DNA of 48,550 bases from Bacillaceae bacterium S4-13-56 (GCA_040191315.1 JAWJLM010000039.1:1-48550); one strand, 5' to 3'; positions 1 through 9,450 are shown, numbered from the stretch's first letter. Numbers and translations are program-made. Notes: generated from the letters alone by a model not told the origin.

Positions 1-552
1 TATGTGCTTCATCTCCACCTTGAACACCATAACTCCATTCGCTTGCTCTAGTTTTGTGCTTCATCTCCACCATGATCACCATAACTCCATCCACCCGCTC
101 TAGTTATGTGCTTCATCTCCACCATGATCACCATAACTCCATCCACCCGCTCCAGTTATGTGCTTCATCTCCACCTTGAACACCATAACTCCACTCACCC
201 GCTCCAGTTATGTGCTTCATCTCCACCTTGAACACCATAACTCCACTCACCCGCTCTAGTTATGCGCTTCATCACTACCATGAACACCATAACTCCATTC
301 GCTTGCTCTAGTTATGTGCTTCATCTCCACCATGAACACCATAACTCCATTCGCTTGCTCTAGTTATGCGCTTCATCTTCACCTTGAACACCATAACTCC
401 ACTCACCCGCTCTAGTTATGCGCTTCATCACTACCATGAACACCATAACTCCACTCACCTGCTCTAGTTATGTGCTTCATCTTCACCATGAACACCATAA
501 CTCCATCCACCAGCTCTAGTTATGCGCTTCATCTCTACCATGAACACCATAG
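1..552. repeat. 52-bp tandem repeat array, about 10.6 copies
   Basis: Units begin at 1, 53, 105, 157, 209, 261, 313, 365, 417, 469 and 521, a strict 52-bp period, and the array may continue beyond the left edge. Each unit has a 37-base part with dyad symmetry (AGTTATG...CATAACT and TTCAT...ATGAA around a short loop) and a 15-base spacer that varies between units (for example CCATTCGCTTGCTCT or CCATCCACCCGCTCT). The last unit is truncated. The period is not a multiple of three, so the array is not a simple coding repeat. Function unknown. Confidence 0.95.
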
Positions 553-569
553 ATAGCAGTTTAAATTAA

Positions 570-604
570 AAAAGGGCTTTATCACTTGGATAAAGCCCTA
601 AAAA
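570..604. terminator. Bidirectional intrinsic terminator
   Basis: A perfect 10-bp stem (GGGCTTTATC at 574-583 and its complement at 589-598) is flanked by an A-run on the left and a second A-rich side on the right. It can end transcription of the NERD gene on the minus strand and insulates the gene from the tandem repeats. Confidence 0.85.
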
Positions 605-610
605 ATACAC

Positions 611-1516
611 TTATTCATAATACGCCCATTGACGTACTCCATTAACTTTGTAATGTCTTCCCAGTATTTGACCAACTCTTCTATGAGGTACAATTTTACA
701 CCAATCATAGACCAGATTATTTGTTATCTTTTTATTAGGAAACAAAAGTTTTATTTCGTTTACCGACCTAATTACTGCCTCAGAAACAAATTCCTCATAA
801 CCACATTTTTCACACATGCATTTTCGATCCTTAATTTTCACCAAAAAACTCCTACACTCCCCACAAGTTACGCCTTTCTGCAATTGGTCATAGGTGTATG
901 TGGAGATTTTGGCAAAGGGGTTCTTGGTTTGGTGTAAAGAGATTAGTTGATTTGCGAGTTTTTTATCTTTTTCTCCGAGAACTGAGGGTTTGCTATTTAA
1001 GTCATTAATCAAACGATTGATTTGGGTTGGAAATATGATGGGAAGGTTCATAGGGGCTTGATATAGGGTAAATTCAGGGTTAACGAACACTATTTCAGCT
1101 TGTATGGAGTAATGTTGTTTCAAACTTTGCAATAATTGACGTGTTAAACTTTCACACCTTTTTAACTGGTCCACAGGGTTTTTATATTCTCGATTTGTGG
1201 TAAGTGAATACAGCTTGTCCGAATCGAGGCAAAAGTCTCCTTGAAAATTTTTTGTATCAAATAAGTGGAGGATCCCCTGAGAAATGACTAGGGAGTCGAT
1301 TTGAAAATATGATCCATGTAACTCCAGCAACAAGTCACTAATAATATAGCAGTCTTCTTGGAGACTCTCTAGATGCTTGTCAAATAAAAGTTCTCCCGCA
1401 TATCCTTTCTCGAGACTGTAATAATGCACTTTATCTTTGTCTGATAAATCCATGCGGGTATTCAGAGATCTCAATGTTTTTAATTCATCTGATTCCGTTC
1501 GTTCTTTTAATAGCAT
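611..1516 (-). CDS. NERD-domain protein with C-terminal zinc ribbon
   Basis: A 301-aa protein with a nuclease-related domain (NERD) in its N-terminal half. Visible motifs are GYAGELLFD, the acidic QIDSLVI strand, LFDTKNFQGDF (the core D...K element of the restriction-endonuclease-like fold) and NPVDQLKR. Near the C terminus CGEC and CMCEKC form a probable zinc ribbon. Family members are predicted DNA-processing proteins with no settled role. An upstream in-frame TTG at 1525 lies inside the ribosome-binding site; ATG at 1516 sits 9 nt after AAAGG and is preferred. It is monocistronic, with a terminator directly downstream. Confidence 0.85.
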   Translation of the reverse strand: MLLKERTESDELKTLRSLNTRMDLSDKDKVHYYSLEKGYAGELLFDKHLESLQEDCYIISDLLLELHGSYFQIDSLVISQGILHLFDTKNFQGDFCLDSDKLYSLTTNREYKNPVDQLKRCESLTRQLLQSLKQHYSIQAEIVFVNPEFTLYQAPMNLPIIFPTQINRLINDLNSKPSVLGEKDKKLANQLISLHQTKNPFAKISTYTYDQLQKGVTCGECRSFLVKIKDRKCMCEKCGYEEFVSEAVIRSVNEIKLLFPNKKITNNLVYDWCKIVPHRRVGQILGRHYKVNGVRQWAYYE

Positions 1517-1702
1517 CGAACACAACCTTTCTTTTTTTCATTTTAAAAAATAACTTGAGGATGACTTTCTAGGCAGGGAAGTGTTACATCGGGGAGCAAA
1601 AGAGGATGGTAATATATTCAAATTATACAACTTGGCCAATGCTCAATAAAATAACAGAAGTGACGATTCTGTGGCAAGTTTAAAAGGAGGTCACAAAGAA
1701 TC

Positions 1703-1736
1703 AAAAACCTCAACCCGCCCACAGCCAAGTTGAGGT
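1703..1736 (-). terminator. Intrinsic terminator after the 43-aa gene
   Basis: ACCTCAAC (1707-1714) pairs with GTTGAGGT (1729-1736). Read on the minus strand the stem is followed by five T residues. It lies 10 bp beyond the stop of the 43-aa gene. Confidence 0.75.
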
Positions 1737-1745
1737 CATACAATC

Positions 1746-1877
1746 CTATTCTGTTTTCTCAGGAACATCCTCATCGTCTTCAAGGGCTAGAAGCACAACG
1801 CCAATTTCTTTTTCAAGGTCAGAAATCTTCTTTAAATCCTCTTTTGACAAATGGGCAAGTTCTTCCTTACCTTTCAT
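1746..1877 (-). CDS. Small acidic protein, 43 aa
   Basis: A short gene starting at ATG 1877, with AAGGA about 10 nt upstream, and ending in TAG. The product begins MKGKEELAHLSKEDLKKI and ends in a very acidic tail (LEDDEDVPEKTE); the middle is helical and amphipathic. The start signal and the terminator just downstream support a real gene. The sequence resembles small conserved uncharacterised proteins of Bacilli, recalled from memory and not checked. No function can be given. Confidence 0.65.
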   Translation of the reverse strand: MKGKEELAHLSKEDLKKISDLEKEIGVVLLALEDDEDVPEKTE

Positions 1878-2089
1878 TACAGCTCAGTCCTTTTTAGCTA
1901 TAACATTCCTCTAAGAAACTAATTTATTCTAAAACCTTGCTACTTCCTCGAAATTTTATCGATGGCATTCATACATCATCTGTTAATCTGAATTGTAATG
2001 CCCCTATGTTTTCTTGTGCATGACGTACCTTTGTGCACTAGATTTCACCGTGAGGTTTTTTCGATAAAAGAGAAACTTTTTGACCGCAG

Positions 2090-2659
2090 CTATAGTAGAT
2101 CACAGCTTATGGCATAAACGGATTCATTAGGCTTATACACCTTTGTACTAAACCCTTTTTCTTTCAAAAAGGATTCCATCTTAGCGGATGAGATTCTTTC
2201 ATGAAGAGGAGGGCCTACTTCAGATTCAATCGCCTCCCAATCAATAATAAGTATTCGACCACCAGATTTGGTGATTCTCTTAAATTCACTTAATGCTTTT
2301 TCCAAATTTGGGATCTCGTGCATGACAAAAGCAATTACTGTCTTATTAACTTGGGCTGAATCCATTTTTATATCTTCTAAATCGCTGACTATATAATGAA
2401 TATTATTTAGCTTTTCCGTTTGTGCTCTTTCCTTCAATAGATCTAACATCTTAGGTTCAATGTCCACCGCAAACACGTCAGCTTTGTTTTTTTGGGCCAA
2501 TGGTATGGTTAAAAAACCATTCCCAGCCCCCAAATCTGCCACAACATCATTTTCTTGTATATCAAGATATTCTATAACTTTTTCTGGTAAAATTAATTTC
2601 GTTCTCTTTGGATCAAGCAGTTTTTCTGCCTTTTCTGGCTTAAAACGATGGCCTGTCAC
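2090..2659 (-). CDS. Class I SAM-dependent methyltransferase
   Basis: A 189-aa cytosolic methyltransferase of the UbiE/Methyltransf_25 type. Motif I is VVADLGAGNGFL (residues about 38-49), which binds S-adenosylmethionine. The acidic end of strand 2 is VFAVDIEPKML, and motif IV is near IAFVMHEIPNL. The substrate cannot be read from sequence. The start is GTG with AGGAGG 8 nt upstream. It follows the rhodanese gene after 12 bp and is surely cotranscribed, which hints at a sulfur, metalloid or quinone-like substrate, but that is inference. Confidence 0.85.
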   Translation of the reverse strand: MTGHRFKPEKAEKLLDPKRTKLILPEKVIEYLDIQENDVVADLGAGNGFLTIPLAQKNKADVFAVDIEPKMLDLLKERAQTEKLNNIHYIVSDLEDIKMDSAQVNKTVIAFVMHEIPNLEKALSEFKRITKSGGRILIIDWEAIESEVGPPLHERISSAKMESFLKEKGFSTKVYKPNESVYAISCDLL

Positions 2660-2671
2660 TTCGCTAACCTC

Positions 2672-2989
2672 CTATTTTTCTATTTCATCTTTCCATTCTA
2701 GCATTCCGCCTACCATGTTTTTCACTTTATATCCTCGACTCTTCAAAAATCGTGCAGCCATTCCACTTCGGTTTCCGGATCGACACACTAGAATATGCTC
2801 TTTTTCTTTATCAATTTCATGAAGGCGATTTTCTAATTCTCCTAAAGGGATATGGTTTGCAGCAGGTATTTTCCCTTGTTCTACCTCTTCATATTCACGA
2901 ACATCAATTATATTTCTCATTTTCGGATCTTCTGAAACATAGTTAAGAACGTCTTTCGGTTGGATTTCTTTTACACCTGAATTCTCCAT
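2672..2989 (-). CDS. Rhodanese-like sulfurtransferase, single domain
   Basis: A 105-aa single-domain rhodanese. The catalytic loop is CRSGNRSG (cysteine near residue 68) and the conserved N-terminal strand is NIIDVREYEE. Single-domain rhodaneses carry persulfide sulfur on the loop cysteine and pass it to acceptors in the cytosol. The ATG start follows a G-rich ribosome-binding site. It is the first gene of a two-gene operon with the methyltransferase. Confidence 0.9.
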   Translation of the reverse strand: MENSGVKEIQPKDVLNYVSEDPKMRNIIDVREYEEVEQGKIPAANHIPLGELENRLHEIDKEKEHILVCRSGNRSGMAARFLKSRGYKVKNMVGGMLEWKDEIEK

Positions 2990-3206
2990 GAGTACCCACC
3001 CCTTTTATACGCTTTTCCTAATACAACCAGCTAAGCGGTCTTCAATATCTTTAATTCATCATTTCAACCATGCTAATAAAAGCTGTTGGTTTAGACATTC
3101 CTATTTTTGTTTGAACTGCTCATTATAGACAACCATTTTACAAAGTAAAAAGTATCCCACCATCAAATATTCAATTAGTACCCCTTTTAGCCTCCTGTGG
3201 GTTGCA

Positions 3207-3269
3207 AACTTCAAGAACTTCAAGAACTTTAAGGACTTCAAGAACTTCAAGAACTTCAAGAACTTTAAA
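3207..3269. repeat. 9-bp direct repeats, seven copies
   Basis: AACTTCAAG is repeated seven times head to tail with small variations (AACTTTAAG, GACTTCAAG). It is a microsatellite-like tract in the non-coding region upstream of the rhodanese operon. No gene crosses it. Confidence 0.9.
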
Positions 3270-3298
3270 ATCTTAATCAAAGTCTAAACCCTTTTCTT

Positions 3299-3660
3299 TT
3301 AATTATCAAAGCTCCACAAAATACCGAATTTCTCCTGTTTTAAATTTTCCTCTAAGCTTGTTATTGCGCTCCTCAGACTCTTAGATGTTTCCATCGTAAA
3401 GTCGAAATTCATTTTTACTCCTCTTTCATCAATTCTCATCACCAGATCGCTATCCTGAATTCTCCTAATTAGTATCTCTTAATGAAATCGTGTCATACGA
3501 TAATTTCAGGTTCACTCCATTAATGCGTTCCTTAAAAAAGTTCTTTTTTCTTCCTTTCCATATAATCCAGATCCTCTATATTGGCTAAAGGATACATTTT
3601 GTATTTAGAAAACTTGGCATTTGCGAATGCCTTAGTTGCACTTATGCAGATAGGAAATTT
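3299..3660 (-). pseudogene. Decayed gene of unknown family
   Basis: The minus strand keeps a coding-like reading with several frameshifts or stops. An upstream part contains AFANAKFSKYKMYPLANIED and a downstream part contains IQDSDLVMRIDERGVKMNFD, ending at TAA 3299. The fragments are too regular to be chance but I do not recognise the family. The surrounding 3000-4140 region has no intact gene; a short plus-strand open stretch near 3766-3864 is another possible remnant. Confidence 0.5.
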
Positions 3661-3927
3661 TTATACTTTTGTATGAAAACAGACCCTGCAAAACTTTTGT
3701 ATACGTGATCAAGTCACAATAGATGGTACTTCTATACCGTCACAACCCTTTTCTTATGCAGGGTATCCTTTTTCAGGATCCACCAATGTATATTTCGACC
3801 TGGTCATATTGTTATTAAAGGTATTCCCAAAGATGAACAAGATTTATCCTCCTTGTTTGATTAGGAATCCATTTTCATGGTAGATGGTGGCTCCGCAAAG
3901 CGAGCCATAATGATTTCTTATCTGCAT

Positions 3928-4064
3928 AAGAAAAGCGCAAGCGCCCTTCGAAACAAGAAAATCACTTGTTTCTGCGAAGAAGGTCTATAGTAGCTTTCCT
4001 TAGCGCGATTACTCGAGGCAACTTCGAAGATCGCTCGATGAAGCTTTTTCGCTGGAGCTAGAAA
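3928..4064. repeat. Bacillaceae-type dispersed repeat, degenerate copy
   Basis: The segment starts with AAGAAAAGCGCAAGCGCCC and ends with TTCGCTGGAGCTAGAAA. These two ends resemble an imperfect palindromic intergenic repeat seen in many copies in Bacillaceae genomes (from memory). The inner 100 bp contains further self-complementary pieces. It does not code. Confidence 0.5.
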
Positions 4065-4294
4065 AATCATCTAACAACTTATAAATTCTGATACTAACCA
4101 AAAAAACTCCAAAGACCATGCTTCATTTTCACTGTGCTTTTATGAGCGAACATCTTTAAGGCATCGGATGATGGTTCCTAGAATGGCTATGCCTATACTA
4201 CTGTGTATTTTAAATTGATAAAATCTATCTCCCACGAAAAACTTGATTGCCTTCCATTTGCGATTGCTTTTAATATTTTTCAGGTAAGATTGGT

Positions 4295-4332
4295 AGGAAA
4301 GACTCCTCAAAATTAATGAGGAGCTCTTTCCT
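4295..4332 (-). terminator. Stem-loop ending the ABC transporter operon
   Basis: AGGAAAGACTCCTCA pairs with TGAGGAGCTCTTTCCT apart from one bulged base, giving a 15-bp stem a few bases after the last permease gene. There is no long T-run behind it, so it may stabilise the mRNA end rather than terminate. Confidence 0.55.
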
Positions 4333-4344
4333 AACATGTTTTAT

Positions 4345-4962
4345 CTAAAATGTTTTCATCCTCTGTTCTATTTTACTTAAAATCGCATTAGTCACGATTG
4401 CTAAACCTGCTGCTAAAATACTTCCCCACACGATTTTTACTGTGTTCATTGTCCGTAGTCCGTCAAATAAAATACTACCTAGACCGCCAGCATTGATGAA
4501 GGCCGCAATCGTTGCAATCCCTATGGTAGAAACAACAGCAAGTCGCACACCTGTAAATATGGCTTTTTTGGATAAAGGGATTTTAATTTTAAAAAGCAAT
4601 TGCAGCTTACTCATCCCAAGACCCGTTGCCGCTTCAACTATTGCCGGATCTACTTCATTTAGGCCTTCCGTAAAGTTACGTAAGAGCAAGTATTGATTAT
4701 ACACGACCAATACGATGATTGCGGTTGTTTTTCCAAGTCCTGTTAATGGTATTAATAAAGCAAACATAGCTAGGCTTGAAATCGAATAAATAACGGATGA
4801 AGCATAGACTAATACTTTAGATAATGCTCTCGAGTAGATAGATATTATAGTTAAAGCAGATGCCAAAAGAAGAGAGAGCACTAGGGTGATGATTAACATT
4901 TCAATGTGCTCTAATAATGGATACAACAGCTTCTCCGGGTAACTAGTTGCATAATCTATCAC
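4345..4962 (-). CDS. Quaternary-amine ABC transporter permease (OpuB/OpuC-type)
   Basis: A 205-aa inner-membrane permease with about five to six hydrophobic segments and the BPD-transporter loop EAATGLGMSKLQLLFKIKIP that contacts the ATPase. It is a close relative of OpuBB/OpuCB and YehW. It starts at GTG, overlapping the ATPase stop by 4 bp (GTGA), with GGGAGGG 6 nt upstream, so it is translationally coupled. It forms a heteromeric channel with the permease at 6652-7305. Confidence 0.9.
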   Translation of the reverse strand: MIDYATSYPEKLLYPLLEHIEMLIITLVLSLLLASALTIISIYSRALSKVLVYASSVIYSISSLAMFALLIPLTGLGKTTAIIVLVVYNQYLLLRNFTEGLNEVDPAIVEAATGLGMSKLQLLFKIKIPLSKKAIFTGVRLAVVSTIGIATIAAFINAGGLGSILFDGLRTMNTVKIVWGSILAAGLAIVTNAILSKIEQRMKTF

Positions 4963-5729
4963 TCTAATCCCTCCCAGAGTTTTTCTTGATTTCTGGATGA
5001 TTCTATAAGGGAAGAGACAAATTCATCTGCTGGATTTCTCACGATATTTTTAGGAGTGTCGAATTGACTTACTTTACCATTATTCATAATCACTACTTTA
5101 TCTCCAAGTTTAAAGGCCTCGTTAATATCATGTGTGACTAGTAAAAATGTTTTTTTCAAACCACCGTGGATTCGTAATAATTCCTCTTGAAGATTCACAC
5201 GAGTGATTGCATCAACAGCCCCTAAAGGTTCATCCAATAACATAATCTTTGGGTCAACGGCCAGTGCTCTCGCCAACCCCACTCTTTGTTGCTGGCCTCC
5301 TGATAACTGGGATGGATACCTCCCCATAAAATCACGGGGCTCTAAACCCACCAGCTCTAACAGTTCCGATACTCTTTCCTCAATGGCCTTTTTATCCCAT
5401 TTCAATAATTTAGGGACGGTTGCCATATTATCAGCAATCGTCATATGGGGAAATAAACCAATCTGTTGAATGACATATCCAATTTTCCTTCGTAATGTAA
5501 CAGAATCAACATTTGCAATATCTTCCTCAAACAACTTAATAGTCCCATGAGTAGGTTCATATAGCTTGTTGATCATCTTTAACAAAGTTGTTTTCCCTGA
5601 CCCTGACGAACCTAGTATGGTGATAAATGCTCCTTCTTCTACGGAAAGGCTAACGTCATCCACTGCATGATATTGAGAATTTTTAAATTTTTTACTGACA
5701 TGACTAATTTCAATCGCCGTTTGAGTCAT
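4959..5729 (-). CDS. ABC transporter ATPase for glycine betaine/choline-type substrates
   Basis: A 256-aa ATPase with Walker A GSSGSGKTT, Q-loop, signature LSGGQQQR, Walker B IMLLDEPLG and H-loop VTHD. It belongs to the OpuCA/ProV group but stops after the nucleotide-binding domain and lacks the C-terminal CBS pair that OpuA and OpuC ATPases use to sense ionic strength. The ATG at 5729 has AGGAGG 5 nt upstream; an in-frame TTG at 5747 precedes that site and is rejected. Substrate specificity is set by the binding protein, not this subunit. Confidence 0.92.
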   Translation of the reverse strand: MTQTAIEISHVSKKFKNSQYHAVDDVSLSVEEGAFITILGSSGSGKTTLLKMINKLYEPTHGTIKLFEEDIANVDSVTLRRKIGYVIQQIGLFPHMTIADNMATVPKLLKWDKKAIEERVSELLELVGLEPRDFMGRYPSQLSGGQQQRVGLARALAVDPKIMLLDEPLGAVDAITRVNLQEELLRIHGGLKKTFLLVTHDINEAFKLGDKVVIMNNGKVSQFDTPKNIVRNPADEFVSSLIESSRNQEKLWEGLE

Positions 5730-5748
5730 CGTAACCTCCTGAACCAAC

Positions 5749-6636
5749 TTATTGGATTGATTCGTAGTACTCTTTTGCTACTTCTTCATATTCCTCTTTG
5801 TCTACATCTACTTTAGCGTTCAATTCTGTAATGGTTGCCGTATCCAATGCTGCACTTACCTCGTTAATTACATCAGCGATCTCAGGATTTGCTTCTAGCA
5901 CTTCATTTCGAACAACAGGAGCCAGATTATACGGTGGCCATACTTGCTTGTCATCCTCTAATAAAGTAAAGAGATCTGTATTTACCAACTGCCCTTCCGT
6001 CGTATACGCTGGTGTTACATCCGCTTCATCATTCTTTAATACTTCATATTTTAATCCATTATCGTAAACCTTTGAGGATTTCCAGTTGAATTCACCATAC
6101 GTCTTTTCGAGAGCCGGAATTCCATCTTCTCTTTGATCAAATTCGCCCTGAGAAGCAAATCGAAGTCCCTCCGCATGTTTTTGAAGATCTGAAATGGTTG
6201 TAATACCTAGTTCTTCTGATGCTTCTGTTCGGATAACTAGCCCTTGACCATCATTTGCCTCAGCATAATCTAACCACGTAATATCGAATTGATTATCATA
6301 CTCTTCTTTTACTGTGCTATATACTTCTTCCGGATCTGTAAGTAAGCCCATTTGTAAAATAGATAATAAGCCTGTTCCTGTATACTCTGGGTAAAGGTCA
6401 ATTTCATCACTTGTAATGGATGTATGAATGACAGAACCAGCTATATTAAAAATCCTTTCTACATCATACCCGGCATCTTCAAGAGCTAGCGAATATAATT
6501 CTGCTACAATTAAATTCTCTGTAAAATCTTTGGAGCCTACACGAATGGTATCTTCATCGTTACCAGAACCACTACATGCAACCAAACTTAAAATTAACGT
6601 TAGTCCAACCATTCCTATCATCACTATTTTTCTCAT
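5749..6636 (-). CDS. Substrate-binding lipoprotein, OpuAC/OsmF family
   Basis: A 295-aa lipoprotein. The signal peptide ends in the lipobox LVAC (Cys about 21), followed by a Gly/Ser linker and the family start TIRVGSKDFTEN. Further family markers are the DLYPEYTGTG segment and VTPAYTTEG. It captures quaternary amines such as glycine betaine, choline or carnitine outside the membrane and delivers them to the two permeases. The exact ligand is uncertain; OsmF-type proteins can have low affinity or other ligands. It lies 19 bp upstream of the ATPase start. Confidence 0.9.
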   Translation of the reverse strand: MRKIVMIGMVGLTLILSLVACSGSGNDEDTIRVGSKDFTENLIVAELYSLALEDAGYDVERIFNIAGSVIHTSITSDEIDLYPEYTGTGLLSILQMGLLTDPEEVYSTVKEEYDNQFDITWLDYAEANDGQGLVIRTEASEELGITTISDLQKHAEGLRFASQGEFDQREDGIPALEKTYGEFNWKSSKVYDNGLKYEVLKNDEADVTPAYTTEGQLVNTDLFTLLEDDKQVWPPYNLAPVVRNEVLEANPEIADVINEVSAALDTATITELNAKVDVDKEEYEEVAKEYYESIQ

Positions 6637-6651
6637 TATTAATTCCTCCTG

Positions 6652-7305
6652 TTATTTTACGTATTTGTATCTCAATACACTTCTGTTAATGACATCAAGA
6701 ATAAGAGTAGTTAAAATCGTTAAAATCCCTACCGAAATACCTCCAATTAAAAGTAAATCAGTCCTGTTTAAACCTAGCCCAGTGAATATAATTTCTCCAA
6801 GTCCTCCAGCCCCAATTTTCGCAGCCAAGGTGGCACTAGCAATGATCTCTATCATCGCCGTTTTAATTCCAGTAAAAATTAATGGCATGGCTAAGGGGAA
6901 CTTAACCTTCCATAACACTTGCTTTTCTGTCATTCCCATTCCATAGGCAGACTCAATCATAAAATCGGGAACTTCTTTTATTCCCACAACTGTATTCATT
7001 AGAATAGGTGGAATAGCCAAAACAACTAAAGCAATTATGGCGGGCCTTACACCCGTTCCCATGATTGGAATGAGCAAAAGTAACAGAGCTAAACTCGGTA
7101 TAACTCTTAGCACTTGAAAAATAGATACAATTCGATTCTCTAGCTTTTTGAATTTTATGCTTATGTATCCACTGAAAACTCCAATGATAACAGCTATGAT
7201 CAAAGAGATTATACTAACTTCTAAATGTTCTCTTACTGCTAATAAAAAAGAGTCTTGGTTATTATGAAAATAATCCGTAATTTGAAACCAAATGTTATTG
7301 TCCAA
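6652..7305 (-). CDS. Quaternary-amine ABC transporter permease, first gene of operon
   Basis: A 217-aa permease with the same fold as the one at 4345 and the coupling loop ESAYGMGMTEKQVLWKVKFP. It starts at TTG with AGGAG 6 nt upstream; no better start is nearby. The gene order permease, binding protein, ATPase, permease differs from B. subtilis opuC (ATPase first) and is closer to the yehZYXW arrangement. No riboswitch or obvious operator is visible between 7306 and 7460. Confidence 0.9.
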   Translation of the reverse strand: MDNNIWFQITDYFHNNQDSFLLAVREHLEVSIISLIIAVIIGVFSGYISIKFKKLENRIVSIFQVLRVIPSLALLLLLIPIMGTGVRPAIIALVVLAIPPILMNTVVGIKEVPDFMIESAYGMGMTEKQVLWKVKFPLAMPLIFTGIKTAMIEIIASATLAAKIGAGGLGEIIFTGLGLNRTDLLLIGGISVGILTILTTLILDVINRSVLRYKYVK

Positions 7306-7463
7306 ATGTATCTCCTCTCTTCTATGATTTACCTATCATTTCTACTAGTGAATTATTGGAAAGTCATAACATATATGAGACTATCCCTGCTTACGAAGGT
7401 ATCCTAATCAATGGTTTAAAACTGTGTATCCATTCCATTTTAAAGGTTTAAGTAGAAAAAAGA

Positions 7464-7514
7464 CAAAAAAAGAGACTTATCCTTGAATTCAGTCTTAGAG
7501 AAAGTCTCTTTTTA
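7464..7514. terminator. Bidirectional terminator between vanW and the ABC operon
   Basis: AGAGACTT (7471-7478) pairs with AAGTCTCT (7502-7509); T-rich tails exist on both strands. On the minus strand it follows the VanW gene stop at 7556. Confidence 0.75.
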
Positions 7515-7555
7515 TAATTTTTAGATCTTCTGCCATTTCCAAATTTAAAACATCA

Positions 7556-8362
7556 TTAGTAATATGTTATAGTTTCAGATATTTCATACTTTACCTCCGA
7601 ATGATTTTTAAGCAGGAGCTCTTCTTTAATGTAATTTCCTGTTTTTTTATTAACTATCTTTCTCCAGATTTCATTCTGTCGATAGTTTTTACCATTTTCT
7701 TTAAGAAACTTATGGTTTTTTTCTTCGATATGGTAGGAATAAGGCCAGTCTTCATCCGTATAAATAGCACCCTTGAGATGCTTGTCTGTAAGCCAAACCT
7801 TTATCTGAAAAGCTTGGTTGGTGGGATTATAAAACCTTAAGTCTATATAATTATAAAAAACACTTGCCCCGCTACCAAAGGGAAGTACTCTACCTGAATC
7901 CGGGAATGGGTCAAAGCTATGATGATGTCTTTCTATGATTTCTAGCGGGGTGTGTAATGCCATCCAAAATAGCAGGTTTGCCAATTGACAAATACCACCA
8001 CCAATCCCTGTTTTGACTTCTCCTCTTGATAACTGCATCCCCTCTATGTATCCCTTTTCTTTCGTTGTCTTTCCAACTAAATGCCAAAATGAAAAGGTTT
8101 GTCCAGGGTAAATCATAACTCCATCAATCGTATCAGAAGCAATTTTGAGGTTTGTGATTTTATTTTCTTGGAGCTGAGGGTCGCTATTCCCTAATTTTCT
8201 GCGAAGCAGCGATTGATGTTTTTTTACCGCAAAAGGCAAAGTGTCGCTAACAAAAGCATCTGCAAATTTATTTTCATTTTTTAAATCAATAATCGAACGA
8301 AAAAGCCGTTTTTGCCTTATCCTGGTGTGATAGAAAATCGGATGAATTTCACTCAATCTCAT
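7556..8362 (-). CDS. VanW family protein
   Basis: A 268-aa protein with the VanW core: a Q-x-F-S-F-W element (PGQTFSFWHLVG), GGGICQLANLLFWMALH and RHHHSFDPFPDSGRVLPFG. Despite the name, VanW proteins are not needed for vancomycin resistance and their biochemical role is unknown. No signal peptide is visible. ATG 8362 with AAAGG 10 nt upstream is preferred over GTG 8380, which overlaps that site. A second, nearly identical copy lies at 25216-26016 and carries a stop codon. Confidence 0.9.
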   Translation of the reverse strand: MRLSEIHPIFYHTRIRQKRLFRSIIDLKNENKFADAFVSDTLPFAVKKHQSLLRRKLGNSDPQLQENKITNLKIASDTIDGVMIYPGQTFSFWHLVGKTTKEKGYIEGMQLSRGEVKTGIGGGICQLANLLFWMALHTPLEIIERHHHSFDPFPDSGRVLPFGSGASVFYNYIDLRFYNPTNQAFQIKVWLTDKHLKGAIYTDEDWPYSYHIEEKNHKFLKENGKNYRQNEIWRKIVNKKTGNYIKEELLLKNHSEVKYEISETITYY

Positions 8363-8526
8363 ATCGATCCAACCTTTCACACTTATATATTGAAGTTGCT
8401 TGGTTCATACCAATATATTATCAGAAAACTTCACTTACCGTTGAAAGAATTTTCGGTTAAGTTATAAAAAAAGATACCCCTATATAGTTTTAGATAACCA
8501 TACAGTAGGCATCAAGGAGCTTTTCT

Positions 8527-9450
8527 CTATTGATTTTTTGATTTTTGGTTATAGCTTACTGCAATTTGCGTTCCAACCTTTGCATTATTTTTTACTAATG
8601 CAATATTGGCTACTAGACTTTTCCCTTCCGTCAGTTCATTCACTCTCTTCAAAAGGAATGGAGTGCTATCTTTTCCGAAAATATGATTCTCTTCCGCTTC
8701 TTTGATGGCTTGATTGATAATACCATTGATATAATCCTCATTCATGGCGCTTTCCTCTGGGATTGGATTGGCGATGACTACTCCACCATTTAAACTCAAT
8801 TCCCACTTTGCAATTAATGTGTTGGCAATGTTCTCCACAGAATCGGTAGAGGAGTTTAATTTATGCTCGCTGGATCTTGTGAAAAACGCAGGCAAATATT
8901 CAGTACCATAACCAATAACAGGTACGCCTTTTGTCTCCAGGTACTCTAAAGTTCTTGGCAAATCTAAAATAGACTTGGCGCCAGCACAGATAACCGCTAC
9001 ATTCGTCTTAGCAAGTTCTTCTAGGTCTGCTGAAATATCCATCGTTTCTTCCACACCACGATGTACACCACCGATACCACCAGTAACAAACACATGAATT
9101 CCAGCCATTTCGGCACAGATCATGGTAGTAGCTACTGTGGTGGCTCCTAATCTCTTAGTTGCCACGATTTCTGCTAAATCACGTCTCGATACTTTGGCAA
9201 CGTCTGTACTTTTTCCAAACAATTCCAATTCTTCGTCTGATAAACCAATTTTAATTTTTCCATCTATGATCGCAATTGTCGCAGGCACTGCTCCGTTGTC
9301 ACGAACAATTTGTTCTACTTCTCTTGCTGTTTTTACGTTTTGAGGATAGGGCATCCCATGAGAGATAATCGTAGATTCTAACGCAACAATTGGTTTTCCT
9401 TGTTCTTTTGCCTGTTGAACTTCTTTTGATAACTCCAAATATTTATTCAT
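8527..9450 (-). CDS. psuG: Pseudouridine-5'-phosphate glycosidase
   Basis: A 307-aa enzyme that splits pseudouridine 5'-phosphate into uracil and ribose 5-phosphate. The N-terminal [17 protein letters not shown] is the family hallmark, and the manganese and substrate-binding region [19 protein letters not shown] is intact. Length matches E. coli YeiN/PsuG. ATG 9450 has GGAGG 8 nt upstream; the ATG at 9471 precedes that site. It overlaps the end of psuK by 8 bp, so the two are translationally coupled. Confidence 0.95.
   Translation of the reverse strand: MNKYLELSKEVQQAKEQGKPIVALESTIISHGMPYPQNVKTAREVEQIVRDNGAVPATIAIIDGKIKIGLSDEELELFGKSTDVAKVSRRDLAEIVATKRLGATTVATTMICAEMAGIHVFVTGGIGGVHRGVEETMDISADLEELAKTNVAVICAGAKSILDLPRTLEYLETKGVPVIGYGTEYLPAFFTRSSEHKLNSSTDSVENIANTLIAKWELSLNGGVVIANPIPEESAMNEDYINGIINQAIKEAEENHIFGKDSTPFLLKRVNELTEGKSLVANIALVKNNAKVGTQIAVSYNQKSKNQ

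Noticed and set aside
1-552. CRISPR array
   Set aside because: The conserved part and the spacer-like part both repeat almost unchanged, spacers are only 15 bp and recur, and no cas genes are present.
4140-4337. 65-aa open frame after the ABC operon
   Set aside because: It starts inside the terminator-like stem-loop, has no ribosome-binding site and no recognisable domain.
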